From the NCBI GenBank assembly GCA_944320815.1, contig CALUIZ010000009.1, positions 42,570-106,569 on the forward strand: a stretch of DNA of 64,000 nucleotides. The letters are read 5' to 3'. The translations under genes were made by a program, and so were the position numbers. The stretch is from an uncultured Phocaeicola sp. (GTDB lineage: Bacteria > Bacteroidota > Bacteroidia > Bacteroidales > Bacteroidaceae). The notes below the pieces were generated by a model. The model saw only the letters and a program-made list of their open reading frames with translations, was not told where the DNA came from and made no database searches. Shown here one piece after another: positions 17,954-26,871 of the stretch (position 1 is the first letter of the stretch; each line of letters opens with the position of its first letter).

Positions 17954-19230
17954 TAAAGGTCTTTATAAGTTATTTTCTTCAAATCCATGTACCGTTTCAA
18001 TGCCTCCATATAATAATAGTCGGCATAGTTCAACGGAGTGTCAATCTCCGAACCGTTGGGAAGCGAACCGGTGGAATGCATAAGGATGAATCCTTCATTT
18101 TCGCCCGGCTTCGCCAGATAGGCGGGAGAAGACAGACTTTTCAGAATCTTCTCGGCATAATCGAAATATTTCTGTCCGTCGGCAGCCATCGTACTCAGTT
18201 CCAACAGGCCGGAAGCGGTTACTGCAGCGGCGGAAGCGTCTCTCGGAGTCTCCGGAGTTACAGGCGCATCGTAATCCCAATAAGGAATCGCATCGTCCGT
18301 TTTCACTCTGTCCATAATCATGTCGGCCACATGGCAGGCAAAGTCGAGATAAGTGGAATCACCCGTCTCACGGAAACAGGAGGTATAACCATAAACAGCC
18401 CAGGCCTGTCCTCTCGCCCACGAAGAGTCATCGTTCTTTCCCTGATGCGTCTGCTTCCTTTCCACCGTACCGTCATCGTTATAGCTCACCACGTGCCAGC
18501 AAGTGTAGTCGGGGCGGAAGTGGTTGTTCATCGTCGTATTGGCATGTTTCACCGCAATATCCTTGTATTTGGGGTCGCCCGTCATCTTGCTCACGGTAAA
18601 CAGCAGGTCCAGATTCATCATGTTGTCGATGATAACCGGGAAGTTCCATGTGCCGAAATCCCACGAGCGGATGCAGCCTGTCGAATCTTTATAACGCTTG
18701 GAAAGATTTTCCGCAGTTTCAGTCATCACCGCCTTGATGGTATCGGAAGGAGACACACGGAGGGCATTGCCATAGCTGCAATTGACCATGAATCCCAGGT
18801 CATGCGTACCTCCATAGTAACGTACCGGATTCAGCAGGTTGGTATATTTCACGGCCTCCGTCTTCAACGAGTCATTGCCCGTCAGCTCATAGGTGTACCA
18901 TAATGTACCGGGAAAGAATCCGCTTGTCCAGTCATAGACATTGCAGAGACGGATTTTCCCCACCTTTTCCGGTGCAGGCTGCGCACGCAGAGAATCCTTG
19001 AACGTTGCAGAGTCTCTCTCCAACTGACGGCACAGGAAGTCCTTGTCATATCCCGTCCACGTAGAGCGGGGGAGCATTCCGGTTCCGTCCGCCTTGTCCG
19101 CTGCAAGAAGGAGCTGTGCGGAAGCCACGTCCAGACTGTTTTTTATCCAACTGTAGTCCTCTTCGGGAGACTTCTGGCAGGCAGAAAAAGCCAATGCTGC
19201 AGAAGCAAGAATAATAAGATGTCTTTTCAT
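17953..19230 (-). CDS. Unsaturated glucuronyl hydrolase (GH88), lipoprotein
   Basis: 425 residues, lipobox FSAC (Cys18). Removes the 4,5-unsaturated uronate from lyase-generated disaccharides. The GH88 catalytic region is recognisable: THDLGFMV with the first Asp, IIDNMMNLDLL with the second, then HQGKNDDSSWARGQAW and PYWDYDAP. It has its own promoter at 19283-19290, with a conserved AATTGTCAG element upstream, and overlaps the PL12 gene by one base. Counterpart of BT4658. Confidence 0.92.
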   Translation of the reverse strand: MKRHLIILASAALAFSACQKSPEEDYSWIKNSLDVASAQLLLAADKADGTGMLPRSTWTGYDKDFLCRQLERDSATFKDSLRAQPAPEKVGKIRLCNVYDWTSGFFPGTLWYTYELTGNDSLKTEAVKYTNLLNPVRYYGGTHDLGFMVNCSYGNALRVSPSDTIKAVMTETAENLSKRYKDSTGCIRSWDFGTWNFPVIIDNMMNLDLLFTVSKMTGDPKYKDIAVKHANTTMNNHFRPDYTCWHVVSYNDDGTVERKQTHQGKNDDSSWARGQAWAVYGYTSCFRETGDSTYLDFACHVADMIMDRVKTDDAIPYWDYDAPVTPETPRDASAAAVTASGLLELSTMAADGQKYFDYAEKILKSLSSPAYLAKPGENEGFILMHSTGSLPNGSEIDTPLNYADYYYMEALKRYMDLKKITYKDL

Positions 19231-19250
19231 TTATCTTTATTTTATTGTTT

Positions 19251-19362
19251 AAATTGAAGATTCCCGTTCCTTTTCAATTACTGCAAAGATAGGCTTTAGC
19301 AGGCTAAAGTTTCATTTCAATTGTCAGAACAAGTATCAAAAAGCGACGAGAATCTTCAATTT
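19251..19362. repeat. 13-bp perfect inverted repeat flanking the GH88 promoter
   Basis: AAATTGAAGATTC at 19251-19263 and its exact reverse complement at 19350-19362 enclose 86 bp that contain the GH88 -7 box and a small palindrome (CTTTAGCAGGCTAAAG, 19294-19309). It could be regulator sites, a hairpin after susD, or an invertible promoter segment. Confidence 0.6.
19283..19290 (-). promoter_or_regulatory. -7 box of an internal PUL promoter driving GH88 onward
   Basis: TATCTTTG on the minus strand, 53 nt before the GH88 start. A 7-bp-arm palindrome lies immediately upstream (19294-19309) and AATTGTCAG at 19319-19327, a motif shared with the lyase promoter at 29.2 kb. Confidence 0.55.
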
Positions 19363-19386
19363 TGTTGAAACAAATATTACTTTAGT

Positions 19387-21129
19387 TTACCATTTCGGAT
19401 TCTGCTTGAACTGCTTGCACAAGTCCATATCACGTTGCGGAATCGGACAAAGCTCGTGTTTGCCTTTCTCCGTGTACTGATAGACCACATAGTTAGCATC
19501 CGGCCACCAGTTCATTTGTTTGTTATACGTTTCCTGAATGGTTTCGTAATAGATTCCCCAGCGCACCAGATCCATACGACGGTGTCCTTCGAAAGCCAGC
19601 TCATACTTGCGTTCCTTACGGACTGCTTCACGGAATGCTTCTTGATCCATTCCGGGGGCAAGATCATGGTTCGTATCATTATAAGCACGGCGGCGCACTT
19701 TATTTACAGCAGAATAGGCCTCATCTGTAGGTCCGCCTTTCCATTCGTTCAAAGCTTCTGCATAAAGCAACAGTACATCTGCATAACGGAGCACATACCA
19801 GTTCACGTTCGATTTGTCATCGTTTATAAGCGCATTGGCTGGCTGGACATATTTCTCGATATCCCATTTTGCAGGCGTATAGTTTTGTTTTTCTTTCTGG
19901 CGTTTGTTCGGGTCTACATCATTGTTTCTAGCTGTTTCGTCTGTATCGCTGCTTCCGCGTGCATACAGTTTTTTTCCGTCTTCATCATATTGAAAATTAG
20001 CGATTGAAAGCGGACGGCGGCAGTCGTATCCCGGAGTTCCGGCTTCCGGCTCATAATGATAAGCCGTTACTGTTCCTGTATTATCTGTCTCCACACCTAT
20101 ACCGTCTTCATCCCTCCAATCAAGCACAAACGCATGCACCACTTTCTCATTTGCTGCACAACGTCCCCTCACACCGGCTATCTGAGAAGTCCTAACACCA
20201 TTCCACCTGCCGATACGTCCTACCGGGTCGCTCGATGCGCTGGCCGTAGGAGAATAGAAAGATATTTCGATCAGGCTTTCCGTCGGATCCCAAATGCCGT
20301 TGCAGGTGTTATACCACAAGTCCTCATAATCGGCAAGCAAATCATGCTTCCCGGATTTTATCAACTGACCGGCGATATTGGCGGCCTGCTCCCACTTCAA
20401 TTCGTCTTGAACGGGATAACCTGCCCAAGTGGCATACACCTTAGCCAACAATCCCATTGCCGCACCTTTCGAAAAACGGAAATCATTGCTGCTGCGATAT
20501 TCATCTTCTGTGGCATACGGAAGTGTTTCGACCGCATACTTCAGGTCGGCTTCTATAAACTCATAGACTTTGACCGGGTCCACCTGTACGAAAGTCGACG
20601 GATGTTGATCGGCCATCGCCGTACTTGTCATCAACGGAATGTTTCCGAAACGACGTACCAGTTCGAAATAATACAATGCTCTCAGCGAACGGGCTTCAGC
20701 CAAATAAATAGCTGCAAGATTTTTGTCATCATCCGACTCAAAGCTGTTCATCTTTACGGAAAGACGTTCAAGAAAATCATTCGCACGGTAAATGCCCGTG
20801 TACAAAGCCTCCCATGTATCCTGAATATCAGCCTGCGTGGTCGGATAAGCGTTTGTCGGAACGATACGCCAGTTTTCTGTAGTGCTTCCTTCCACCTGTT
20901 CGCAGTCTGTACCCATGTTCAGATAGAAAGACAGGTTCATACTGTAGGCACCATCCGATATTCCTGCCTGATATACGCCGAGCAACACAATTTCCGCTTC
21001 ACTCGCGTCGTTCATATAGTTGTTCTTCTCAATGTCCACATAATCCGTCTCATCCAACGAACAGGATGTCATGGCAGCGGTCAGACATGCCGCCGAGAAC
21101 AACATGGTATAGAAATATTTCTTTTTCAT
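19387..21129 (-). CDS. SusD-like heparan oligosaccharide-binding lipoprotein
   Basis: 580 residues; signal with lipobox MTSC (Cys23). SusD/RagB architecture: N-terminal TPR-like helices (YLAEARSLRALYYFELVRRFGNIPL, a hallmark helix region) and the C-terminal signature RKERKYELAFEGHRRMDLVRWG. Lid over the SusC transporter at the cell surface; should bind heparin/heparan fragments. Located 15 nt downstream of susC. Counterpart of BT4659. Confidence 0.95.
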   Translation of the reverse strand: MKKKYFYTMLFSAACLTAAMTSCSLDETDYVDIEKNNYMNDASEAEIVLLGVYQAGISDGAYSMNLSFYLNMGTDCEQVEGSTTENWRIVPTNAYPTTQADIQDTWEALYTGIYRANDFLERLSVKMNSFESDDDKNLAAIYLAEARSLRALYYFELVRRFGNIPLMTSTAMADQHPSTFVQVDPVKVYEFIEADLKYAVETLPYATEDEYRSSNDFRFSKGAAMGLLAKVYATWAGYPVQDELKWEQAANIAGQLIKSGKHDLLADYEDLWYNTCNGIWDPTESLIEISFYSPTASASSDPVGRIGRWNGVRTSQIAGVRGRCAANEKVVHAFVLDWRDEDGIGVETDNTGTVTAYHYEPEAGTPGYDCRRPLSIANFQYDEDGKKLYARGSSDTDETARNNDVDPNKRQKEKQNYTPAKWDIEKYVQPANALINDDKSNVNWYVLRYADVLLLYAEALNEWKGGPTDEAYSAVNKVRRRAYNDTNHDLAPGMDQEAFREAVRKERKYELAFEGHRRMDLVRWGIYYETIQETYNKQMNWWPDANYVVYQYTEKGKHELCPIPQRDMDLCKQFKQNPKW

Positions 21130-21144
21130 CGTTCTATTTGTTTT

Positions 21145-24100
21145 TTAGAATTGTAAATCAAGTCCCACTGTAAAGATACGGCTCTTCGGATAAGCTCCCC
21201 AATCCAGTCCGGGAGTCATCGGATTGCTTGCCGCCATACTCACTTCCGGATCATAACCGCTGTAACCGGTTATGCAGAACAGGTTCTGTGCCTGTGCATA
21301 CACACGCAGTTTGGAAACCTTGAACTTCTTCGTCCAGTCGCGCGGAAAAGTATAACCCAATGTCATGGTTTTCAGACGGAGGAACGAGCCGTCTTCCACG
21401 AAACGGGAATACACATCGTTCGTGATGTAGCCGTCATATGCCGGCACATTGTTAGAAGCATTGGTTGGAGTCCAGCGGTCAGCCACTTCAGCCATCATGT
21501 TCTTGCGTCCCAGACGTGACTGGGTAGCAAACAGACGGGTCGCATTATACACATCGTTTCCATAATTGAACTGAAACATGAAGCTGAAGTCTACTCCATA
21601 GAAATTGAAGGTGTTGGTGATACCTCCATACCATTTTGGAAGCGCGTTACCGATTACGGTACGGTCATTTGTCGTGATCACTCCGTCACCGTCCTGGTCT
21701 TTGTATTTTACCACACCCGGTTTCACACCTCCGGTGTAACGCTGGTTATCCGTAACACCCGGCTTCAAAATCAATTCTCCAGTCGATGCGCTGGTATAGA
21801 AGTCATCGTACTGATAGACTCCGTCAAACTCGTAACCGTAAATCAGACCGAGCGATTCGCCCACTGTAGCGATATAGTCGTATGCGGTGAAGTTGCTGTC
21901 GAATCCGGAACGGGCATACATGGAACTTACTCCGTCGGCAAGGGCCTTCAACTCGTTGCGGATGAACGAGATATTGAAATTAGTCTGCCAGGTAAAGTTC
22001 TTTCTTTCAATGTTCGAGCTGGTAAGACTCAACTCAATACCCTTGTTCTGGATTTTACCGATGTTCTGCATCTGAGATTCAAATCCTGTTACGTGGGCCA
22101 ACGACTGCGCAAGCAACAAGTCTTTCGTGTTCTTGATAAAGAAATCGGCTGTAACGTTCAGACGGTTGTCAAAGAAACCGAGATCAACACCGAGATTGAC
22201 CGTTGAAGAGGCTTCCCATTTCAGATTAGCGTTTCTCAACTGTTTCGGAGTCAGCACTGTCACCACCTGATTGCCCACACCATATTTTGATGTCTGGTAA
22301 AGGTCGAGTGACAGGTAGTTGGAAATACGGTCATTACCGACCAGACCCCATCCCACACGGAACTTCATGTTCGAAAGCCAGTCGATATTTTTCATGAAAT
22401 CTTCTTCCGAGATACGCCATGCCGCGGAGAACGACGGGAAGTATCCCCACTTGTTCTTTGAAGAGAACCGGGTAGAACCGTCGGCACGCATTGTGGCAGT
22501 CAACAGGTAACGGTCGTTGTAGTTATAGTTCGCACGCGCAAAGAACGAAAGCAGTTTGTTGTCCGAACGGCTGGAATTTACCTTACTCGGAGTTGCGCCC
22601 ACACCAAGATTATCTACTCCCAGATCATCAAACGGGAAATCCATAGACTGTCCCAACACGTATTCTGTACTTCTATACACGATTTCATGTCCCAACATCA
22701 CATCGTAGCTGTGCTTCTTGATCTTCTGTTTCCATGTCAGCGTGTTGCTGTTTGTCCAGCTTACTTCACGAGTCATCTGGCTTTGGCCGTAAGGACTCTG
22801 GCCGTTACGGTAAGCCTCTTTAGAACCGTCATGATAGAACACGTCAGCACGTGTATTAGTTGTACGGTAAGTACCTGCCACATTAAGGTTCAGGCCCTTG
22901 ATGATTTCCCACTTGAATGTTCCGTTTCCCGACCACATTTCCGCACGTTTCTCATTTGTCACGTTTTCGGTCTGCATTACAGGGTTCACCTGCGCAAGGC
23001 TTTCACCGCTTTCCAGCAATTCCGGGTCGATGGCGGTGGCGAGGAACTCTTCGTTCGTCATGCGCAATCCGGCAGTAGGACGTGCCGTCAGAATCTGCGC
23101 CAACATGTTGAAACGTCCGCTGTCGCCTGATGTTCCCTGACCTTTGCGGTTGGTCATTGCATAGTTTATCTGTGCATTGAACGAAATCGATTTTGACAGT
23201 TTCTGGTCAAAACGGAGCTTGAATGTAGTTTTGTCGAAACCGCTGTTGTTGAAGATACCTTCTTCTACATAGCGCGAGATGTTTCCGGAATACTTGCTTT
23301 GGTCTGTACCACCCGTAATTGACACGTTGTGCGATTGGGACCAGGTGGGGTTGAACGTTTCGTCCTGCCAATCCACCGGTTCCGCGTTGCGGTAATCTTC
23401 CAGACTCTGGTATCTGTAAGGAACACCGTTCTCGTCATTGCCTTCTTTATAATAGGTTCCGGTGTACTGCGAATTGATCTCGCTCTGAAGTTTTACAAAT
23501 TCATACGGACTGAGCAGATCCATTTTCTTCGAAATATGACGGTAAGTGGCAGAACCGTTGTAAGTAATCACCGGCTTGCCTACCGCTCCCTGCTTGGTGG
23601 TAATCAATACCACACCGTTTGCTGCACGTGCACCGTAGATAGCCGAAGCTGAAGCGTCTTTCAACACTTCAATGGATTCAATGTCGGCATCCGAAAGATA
23701 CTCGATGTCATCCACCTGGAAACCGTCGACAATGTAAAGCGGAGAAGCATCGCCCGTCAACGTACCGACACCGCGGATATTGATATTGAAGCCTGCACCC
23801 GGCGTACCGTCGGTCTGAGTGATCTGCACACCTGCTACCTGACCGGCCAATGCTCCAGCCACCGAACTGCTCTGATAGCCTACCAGATCTTCTCCACGCA
23901 CGGAACTCACCGAACCGGTCAGGTCGCTGCGTTTCATCGAACCGTAACCTACTACAACCACTTCGTCAAGCAATTCATTGTCCGGCTCCAGACGGACAGT
24001 GATGTTGTTCTGTCCTTTAAAAGTCAGTGTCTGAGTTTTATAACCGATATAAGAGAAAGTCAGCTTGTCGCCTTGCTTCACTTTCAGAGAAAACTTTCCG

Positions 24101-24294
24101 TCCAAGTCTGTAACTGTACCTCCGGATTTTCCGGAAAATGCGACTGTAGCCCCGATCAACGGCATGTCCTGCTCGTCAAGCACAGTACCGTTCAACGTTT
24201 TCTGGGCATACATGCAAACCGACAAGAGCAACGCACACAGCGTAAGCACGCACTTTCGGCCCACCTCGTTTGATAAATGTATGTAATGTTCCAT
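21145..24294 (-). CDS. SusC-like TonB-dependent outer-membrane transporter
   Basis: 1049 residues. Signal peptide, then a carboxypeptidase-regulatory-like domain (GTVLDEQDMPLIGATV), the TonB-box-like DEVVVVGYG, the plug (GALAGQVAGVQI, ASAIYGARAANGVVLITTK) and a 22-strand barrel ending in FTVGLDLQF. Imports oligosaccharides delivered by SusD using TonB energy. Followed by susD; preceded by a 223-nt spacer with a possible repeat array. Counterpart of BT4660. Confidence 0.95.
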   Translation of the reverse strand: MEHYIHLSNEVGRKCVLTLCALLLSVCMYAQKTLNGTVLDEQDMPLIGATVAFSGKSGGTVTDLDGKFSLKVKQGDKLTFSYIGYKTQTLTFKGQNNITVRLEPDNELLDEVVVVGYGSMKRSDLTGSVSSVRGEDLVGYQSSSVAGALAGQVAGVQITQTDGTPGAGFNINIRGVGTLTGDASPLYIVDGFQVDDIEYLSDADIESIEVLKDASASAIYGARAANGVVLITTKQGAVGKPVITYNGSATYRHISKKMDLLSPYEFVKLQSEINSQYTGTYYKEGNDENGVPYRYQSLEDYRNAEPVDWQDETFNPTWSQSHNVSITGGTDQSKYSGNISRYVEEGIFNNSGFDKTTFKLRFDQKLSKSISFNAQINYAMTNRKGQGTSGDSGRFNMLAQILTARPTAGLRMTNEEFLATAIDPELLESGESLAQVNPVMQTENVTNEKRAEMWSGNGTFKWEIIKGLNLNVAGTYRTTNTRADVFYHDGSKEAYRNGQSPYGQSQMTREVSWTNSNTLTWKQKIKKHSYDVMLGHEIVYRSTEYVLGQSMDFPFDDLGVDNLGVGATPSKVNSSRSDNKLLSFFARANYNYNDRYLLTATMRADGSTRFSSKNKWGYFPSFSAAWRISEEDFMKNIDWLSNMKFRVGWGLVGNDRISNYLSLDLYQTSKYGVGNQVVTVLTPKQLRNANLKWEASSTVNLGVDLGFFDNRLNVTADFFIKNTKDLLLAQSLAHVTGFESQMQNIGKIQNKGIELSLTSSNIERKNFTWQTNFNISFIRNELKALADGVSSMYARSGFDSNFTAYDYIATVGESLGLIYGYEFDGVYQYDDFYTSASTGELILKPGVTDNQRYTGGVKPGVVKYKDQDGDGVITTNDRTVIGNALPKWYGGITNTFNFYGVDFSFMFQFNYGNDVYNATRLFATQSRLGRKNMMAEVADRWTPTNASNNVPAYDGYITNDVYSRFVEDGSFLRLKTMTLGYTFPRDWTKKFKVSKLRVYAQAQNLFCITGYSGYDPEVSMAASNPMTPGLDWGAYPKSRIFTVGLDLQF

Positions 24295-24349
24295 ATTTGT
24301 TTCTTTTTAAGCTGTTTACAATGCGGGGAAACACTCCCCTTTTAAAACG

Positions 24350-24425
24350 CCGGCATGTTTCTGAAAAACGTTCCGGTGTTTCGGTTAAATCAGCCCGATG
24401 TTCCGGTCAGAACATCGCGGCATTT
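24350..24425. repeat. Possible weaker array of the ~22-bp repeats (array E)
   Basis: CGGCATGTTT, CCGGTGTTTC and CCGATGTTCC have TG at 24356, 24377 and 24399 (spacing 21 and 22), resembling the arrays ahead of panC and rlmN. It lies in the spacer between the glycan-binding protein and susC and includes a small hairpin (GATGTTC / GAACATC). The match is weaker than in the other arrays. Confidence 0.35.
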
Positions 24426-24517
24426 TTTAAAAGCTCTCTGGCTTCTTTCCGATATCCTCTAATCATATCTCTTTACCTATTAAAAACCTTTGGAAAGAGT
24501 GCCGGAGAAAGCCTTTG

Positions 24518-26848
24518 TCAATTCAGGCTCTTGTCGAACCAGATAGCTATCGGGAAGGTCTGAACGGCATTGTTCAAATTACCTGCCTCACTTATTCCGA
24601 TATTGGTGATGGTAATCTGACCGTGGAACACACCGTCTGCCCATCCGCCGTTAAGCTGCCACATATTCGGATTCACCACAATGGAGTATCTGTTCGAGCT
24701 TCCCGCTGTATTATCCACATAAAGCAGAGTATTAGTGAGCAGGTCAGTCTTCGGAGTTCTACCATTTGACTGGAAATACGAAACAGGAGTTTTCTGGCTC
24801 AAATTGCTTCCGTTGTTGCATTTTATCCACATTTCCTGCATGAACGAACCGCCCGCGGCGTTTGTCGCTCCATCTACAAAGGCATTGCCTTCACTATCCA
24901 CTCCGTTCAAGTTATAATAGTTGAACGTGCGGCGGTAGTCCATATAGAAATTCGTATAATCACTGATACCCGTAATTACCGGCACGGACGAACGTCCTCC
25001 CAATCTCGGACTGACACGGAACGCAATCGGTGTGTATTCAACGACAACATTCTCTATGCCATATTTCCCATCAGTAAATGCTTTAGAGAAATGGAAGAAC
25101 ACAGGCACTGTGCGCGAATAAGAAAGCTCGCCCAAAGTGGCCGTTGCCGTTACGAATACTACTGGGAGCTGTCTATCCTTCCAATTGGCTTCAGTTGTTC
25201 CAAGCTTCAGCACACCTGTATTGGTATCTATCTCTATACCTGCACTGTGCACAACCTGACGAGCACTCCACTTAACGGTTATTCCTGCATCCATATTAAG
25301 GTCTGTCTCCGGAGTCAGTTGTCCCACTCCCTGCAATTCGGCAAGACTATGGAAGCGATATTGGTTTTCGCACGCGGTCGCGTCACCATTCAAGTTTGTT
25401 CCGTAATGAATATAAGTAAAATAGCACGGATTCTCATCAATAGTCAGGCTCAAAGTTGACTCAAGTTCACCGCTTAGGTTGGTCGCTTTTACGGTAACAG
25501 AATAAGTATTTGGCGCAATGTCATGTCCTTCTTCCGCATAAATCCTTCCCGTGGCCGGATCAATCTGCAAATAACCGCTCAGGCTTTCAGGCAGATTAAC
25601 GAACGAATAAGTCAGAGCCGTTGTACCTCCTTCATATTCCGGAATCACTTCAAACGCAACGGAACGCATTCCCGTGGTCGGTGCATAAATCAACGATTCG
25701 GGCGCGCTGATCCAATCTACCACCGTCACCTTCAGTGCATCTTCCACCTCCAGCACTTCCCCTTCAGCCGAATAAGCATTGGTCACACTAATATCCAACG
25801 TATAGACATCGCCCAACGTAAACCCGTGGTCAGCTCCCACCGTCACAATACCGGTAGAAGCGTCAATAGCAAATTTGGCAAAGGCTGCATCATCTTTCAC
25901 TCCATTCTTCTTCACGGCAGTGATAGTATAATTCGTACCTTCTGTAGAACCGCGCAACACGGGAGCCGCACTGGTGAACCCGCGTGCCGGTCTATCCGGG
26001 TTGCCCACAATCCCTGTTTCAATGTAACCGTCCTCGTAAGTCAGTCCGCGTGGAGCAGAGATGACATTGATGTTTACGGCATCCATAAACAAACCCAATT
26101 CGCTGTTGCTGTCTGCCGCATCCGTGCTCAGTTTCAGGTCGAGCGTATATACACCCGGCACAAAATCCGGTTCTTCCGCCTCATTATGTCCTCTTACGAT
26201 AGAGATTTCTCCGGTCGAAGAGATGGTAAAAAGTGGATTCTTCTCATTGTCGTAAATCACGTCTCCTCGGCGCACATTCGAGATGGCATAACCTTTAATC
26301 GTAATATGGCTGGCGGATTCTTCCGTGGTTACTTGCGCCGTAGGCAGTTCCACATCGCTATTCGCATCAAGAATGTCATTGTAATCAGCGGTCAATGGAT
26401 TCGGTTCCACAATGATTCCGTCTGGAACAGGTTTCAGGAAGTTCACTTCCACAATATCGGGAAACGAATATGTCGTTCCGCCCGATACACATCTGATAGA
26501 AATCTTGTACACGCCTACGGCCAGATTTGCCGTGTTCCGCAGTTCTATCGAACCCACGGAGGAATCAATCCGAAAACATTCGCTTTCGTCTGTATAAGGT
26601 GTATTTTCCTCACCGAAAGTAATGTTGTAAATACTGAAGTCGGAAGGAGCCAACCCTTTGTAGGAAGGTTGAGCAATAACCTTATTCTCCATACCCGGCG
26701 CAATGTCAGTCATGCTGGTATAAAACAGCTTGAAACCCGACGTGTCGACGGTTTCCGTGTCCTCACAGGAGGTGAAGCCCACCATTGTTAGGACCCACAT
26801 CAGGATTGCAAGAAATCCCGACGGGACATGTTTTTGTTTTAGTCTCAT
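24518..26848 (-). CDS. Surface glycan-binding lipoprotein (DUF4958-like, cadherin-like repeats)
   Basis: 776 residues with lipobox FTSC (Cys28). Four to five beta-sandwich repeats of about 100 residues follow, each with a pattern like GxIxxxxGHxxxPGxYTLDLxxT (for example around the GEISIVRGH, GIVTVGADHG and GRIYAEEGHD segments), then a unique C-terminal glycan-binding region rich in Asn/Tyr. This is the gene position and architecture of BT4661, the heparin surface glycan-binding protein. Role: capture of the chain on the cell surface for the SusCD pair. Confidence 0.85.
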   Translation of the reverse strand: MRLKQKHVPSGFLAILMWVLTMVGFTSCEDTETVDTSGFKLFYTSMTDIAPGMENKVIAQPSYKGLAPSDFSIYNITFGEENTPYTDESECFRIDSSVGSIELRNTANLAVGVYKISIRCVSGGTTYSFPDIVEVNFLKPVPDGIIVEPNPLTADYNDILDANSDVELPTAQVTTEESASHITIKGYAISNVRRGDVIYDNEKNPLFTISSTGEISIVRGHNEAEEPDFVPGVYTLDLKLSTDAADSNSELGLFMDAVNINVISAPRGLTYEDGYIETGIVGNPDRPARGFTSAAPVLRGSTEGTNYTITAVKKNGVKDDAAFAKFAIDASTGIVTVGADHGFTLGDVYTLDISVTNAYSAEGEVLEVEDALKVTVVDWISAPESLIYAPTTGMRSVAFEVIPEYEGGTTALTYSFVNLPESLSGYLQIDPATGRIYAEEGHDIAPNTYSVTVKATNLSGELESTLSLTIDENPCYFTYIHYGTNLNGDATACENQYRFHSLAELQGVGQLTPETDLNMDAGITVKWSARQVVHSAGIEIDTNTGVLKLGTTEANWKDRQLPVVFVTATATLGELSYSRTVPVFFHFSKAFTDGKYGIENVVVEYTPIAFRVSPRLGGRSSVPVITGISDYTNFYMDYRRTFNYYNLNGVDSEGNAFVDGATNAAGGSFMQEMWIKCNNGSNLSQKTPVSYFQSNGRTPKTDLLTNTLLYVDNTAGSSNRYSIVVNPNMWQLNGGWADGVFHGQITITNIGISEAGNLNNAVQTFPIAIWFDKSLN

Positions 26849-26871
26849 TGTATTAATATTTAGTTAATGAA

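Noticed and set aside
24350..24425. Reading array E as a secure member of the 22-bp repeat family
   Set aside because: Spacing is 21 and 22 bp and cores match less well; kept only as a possible copy. The small palindrome there may instead be a regulator site for susC.
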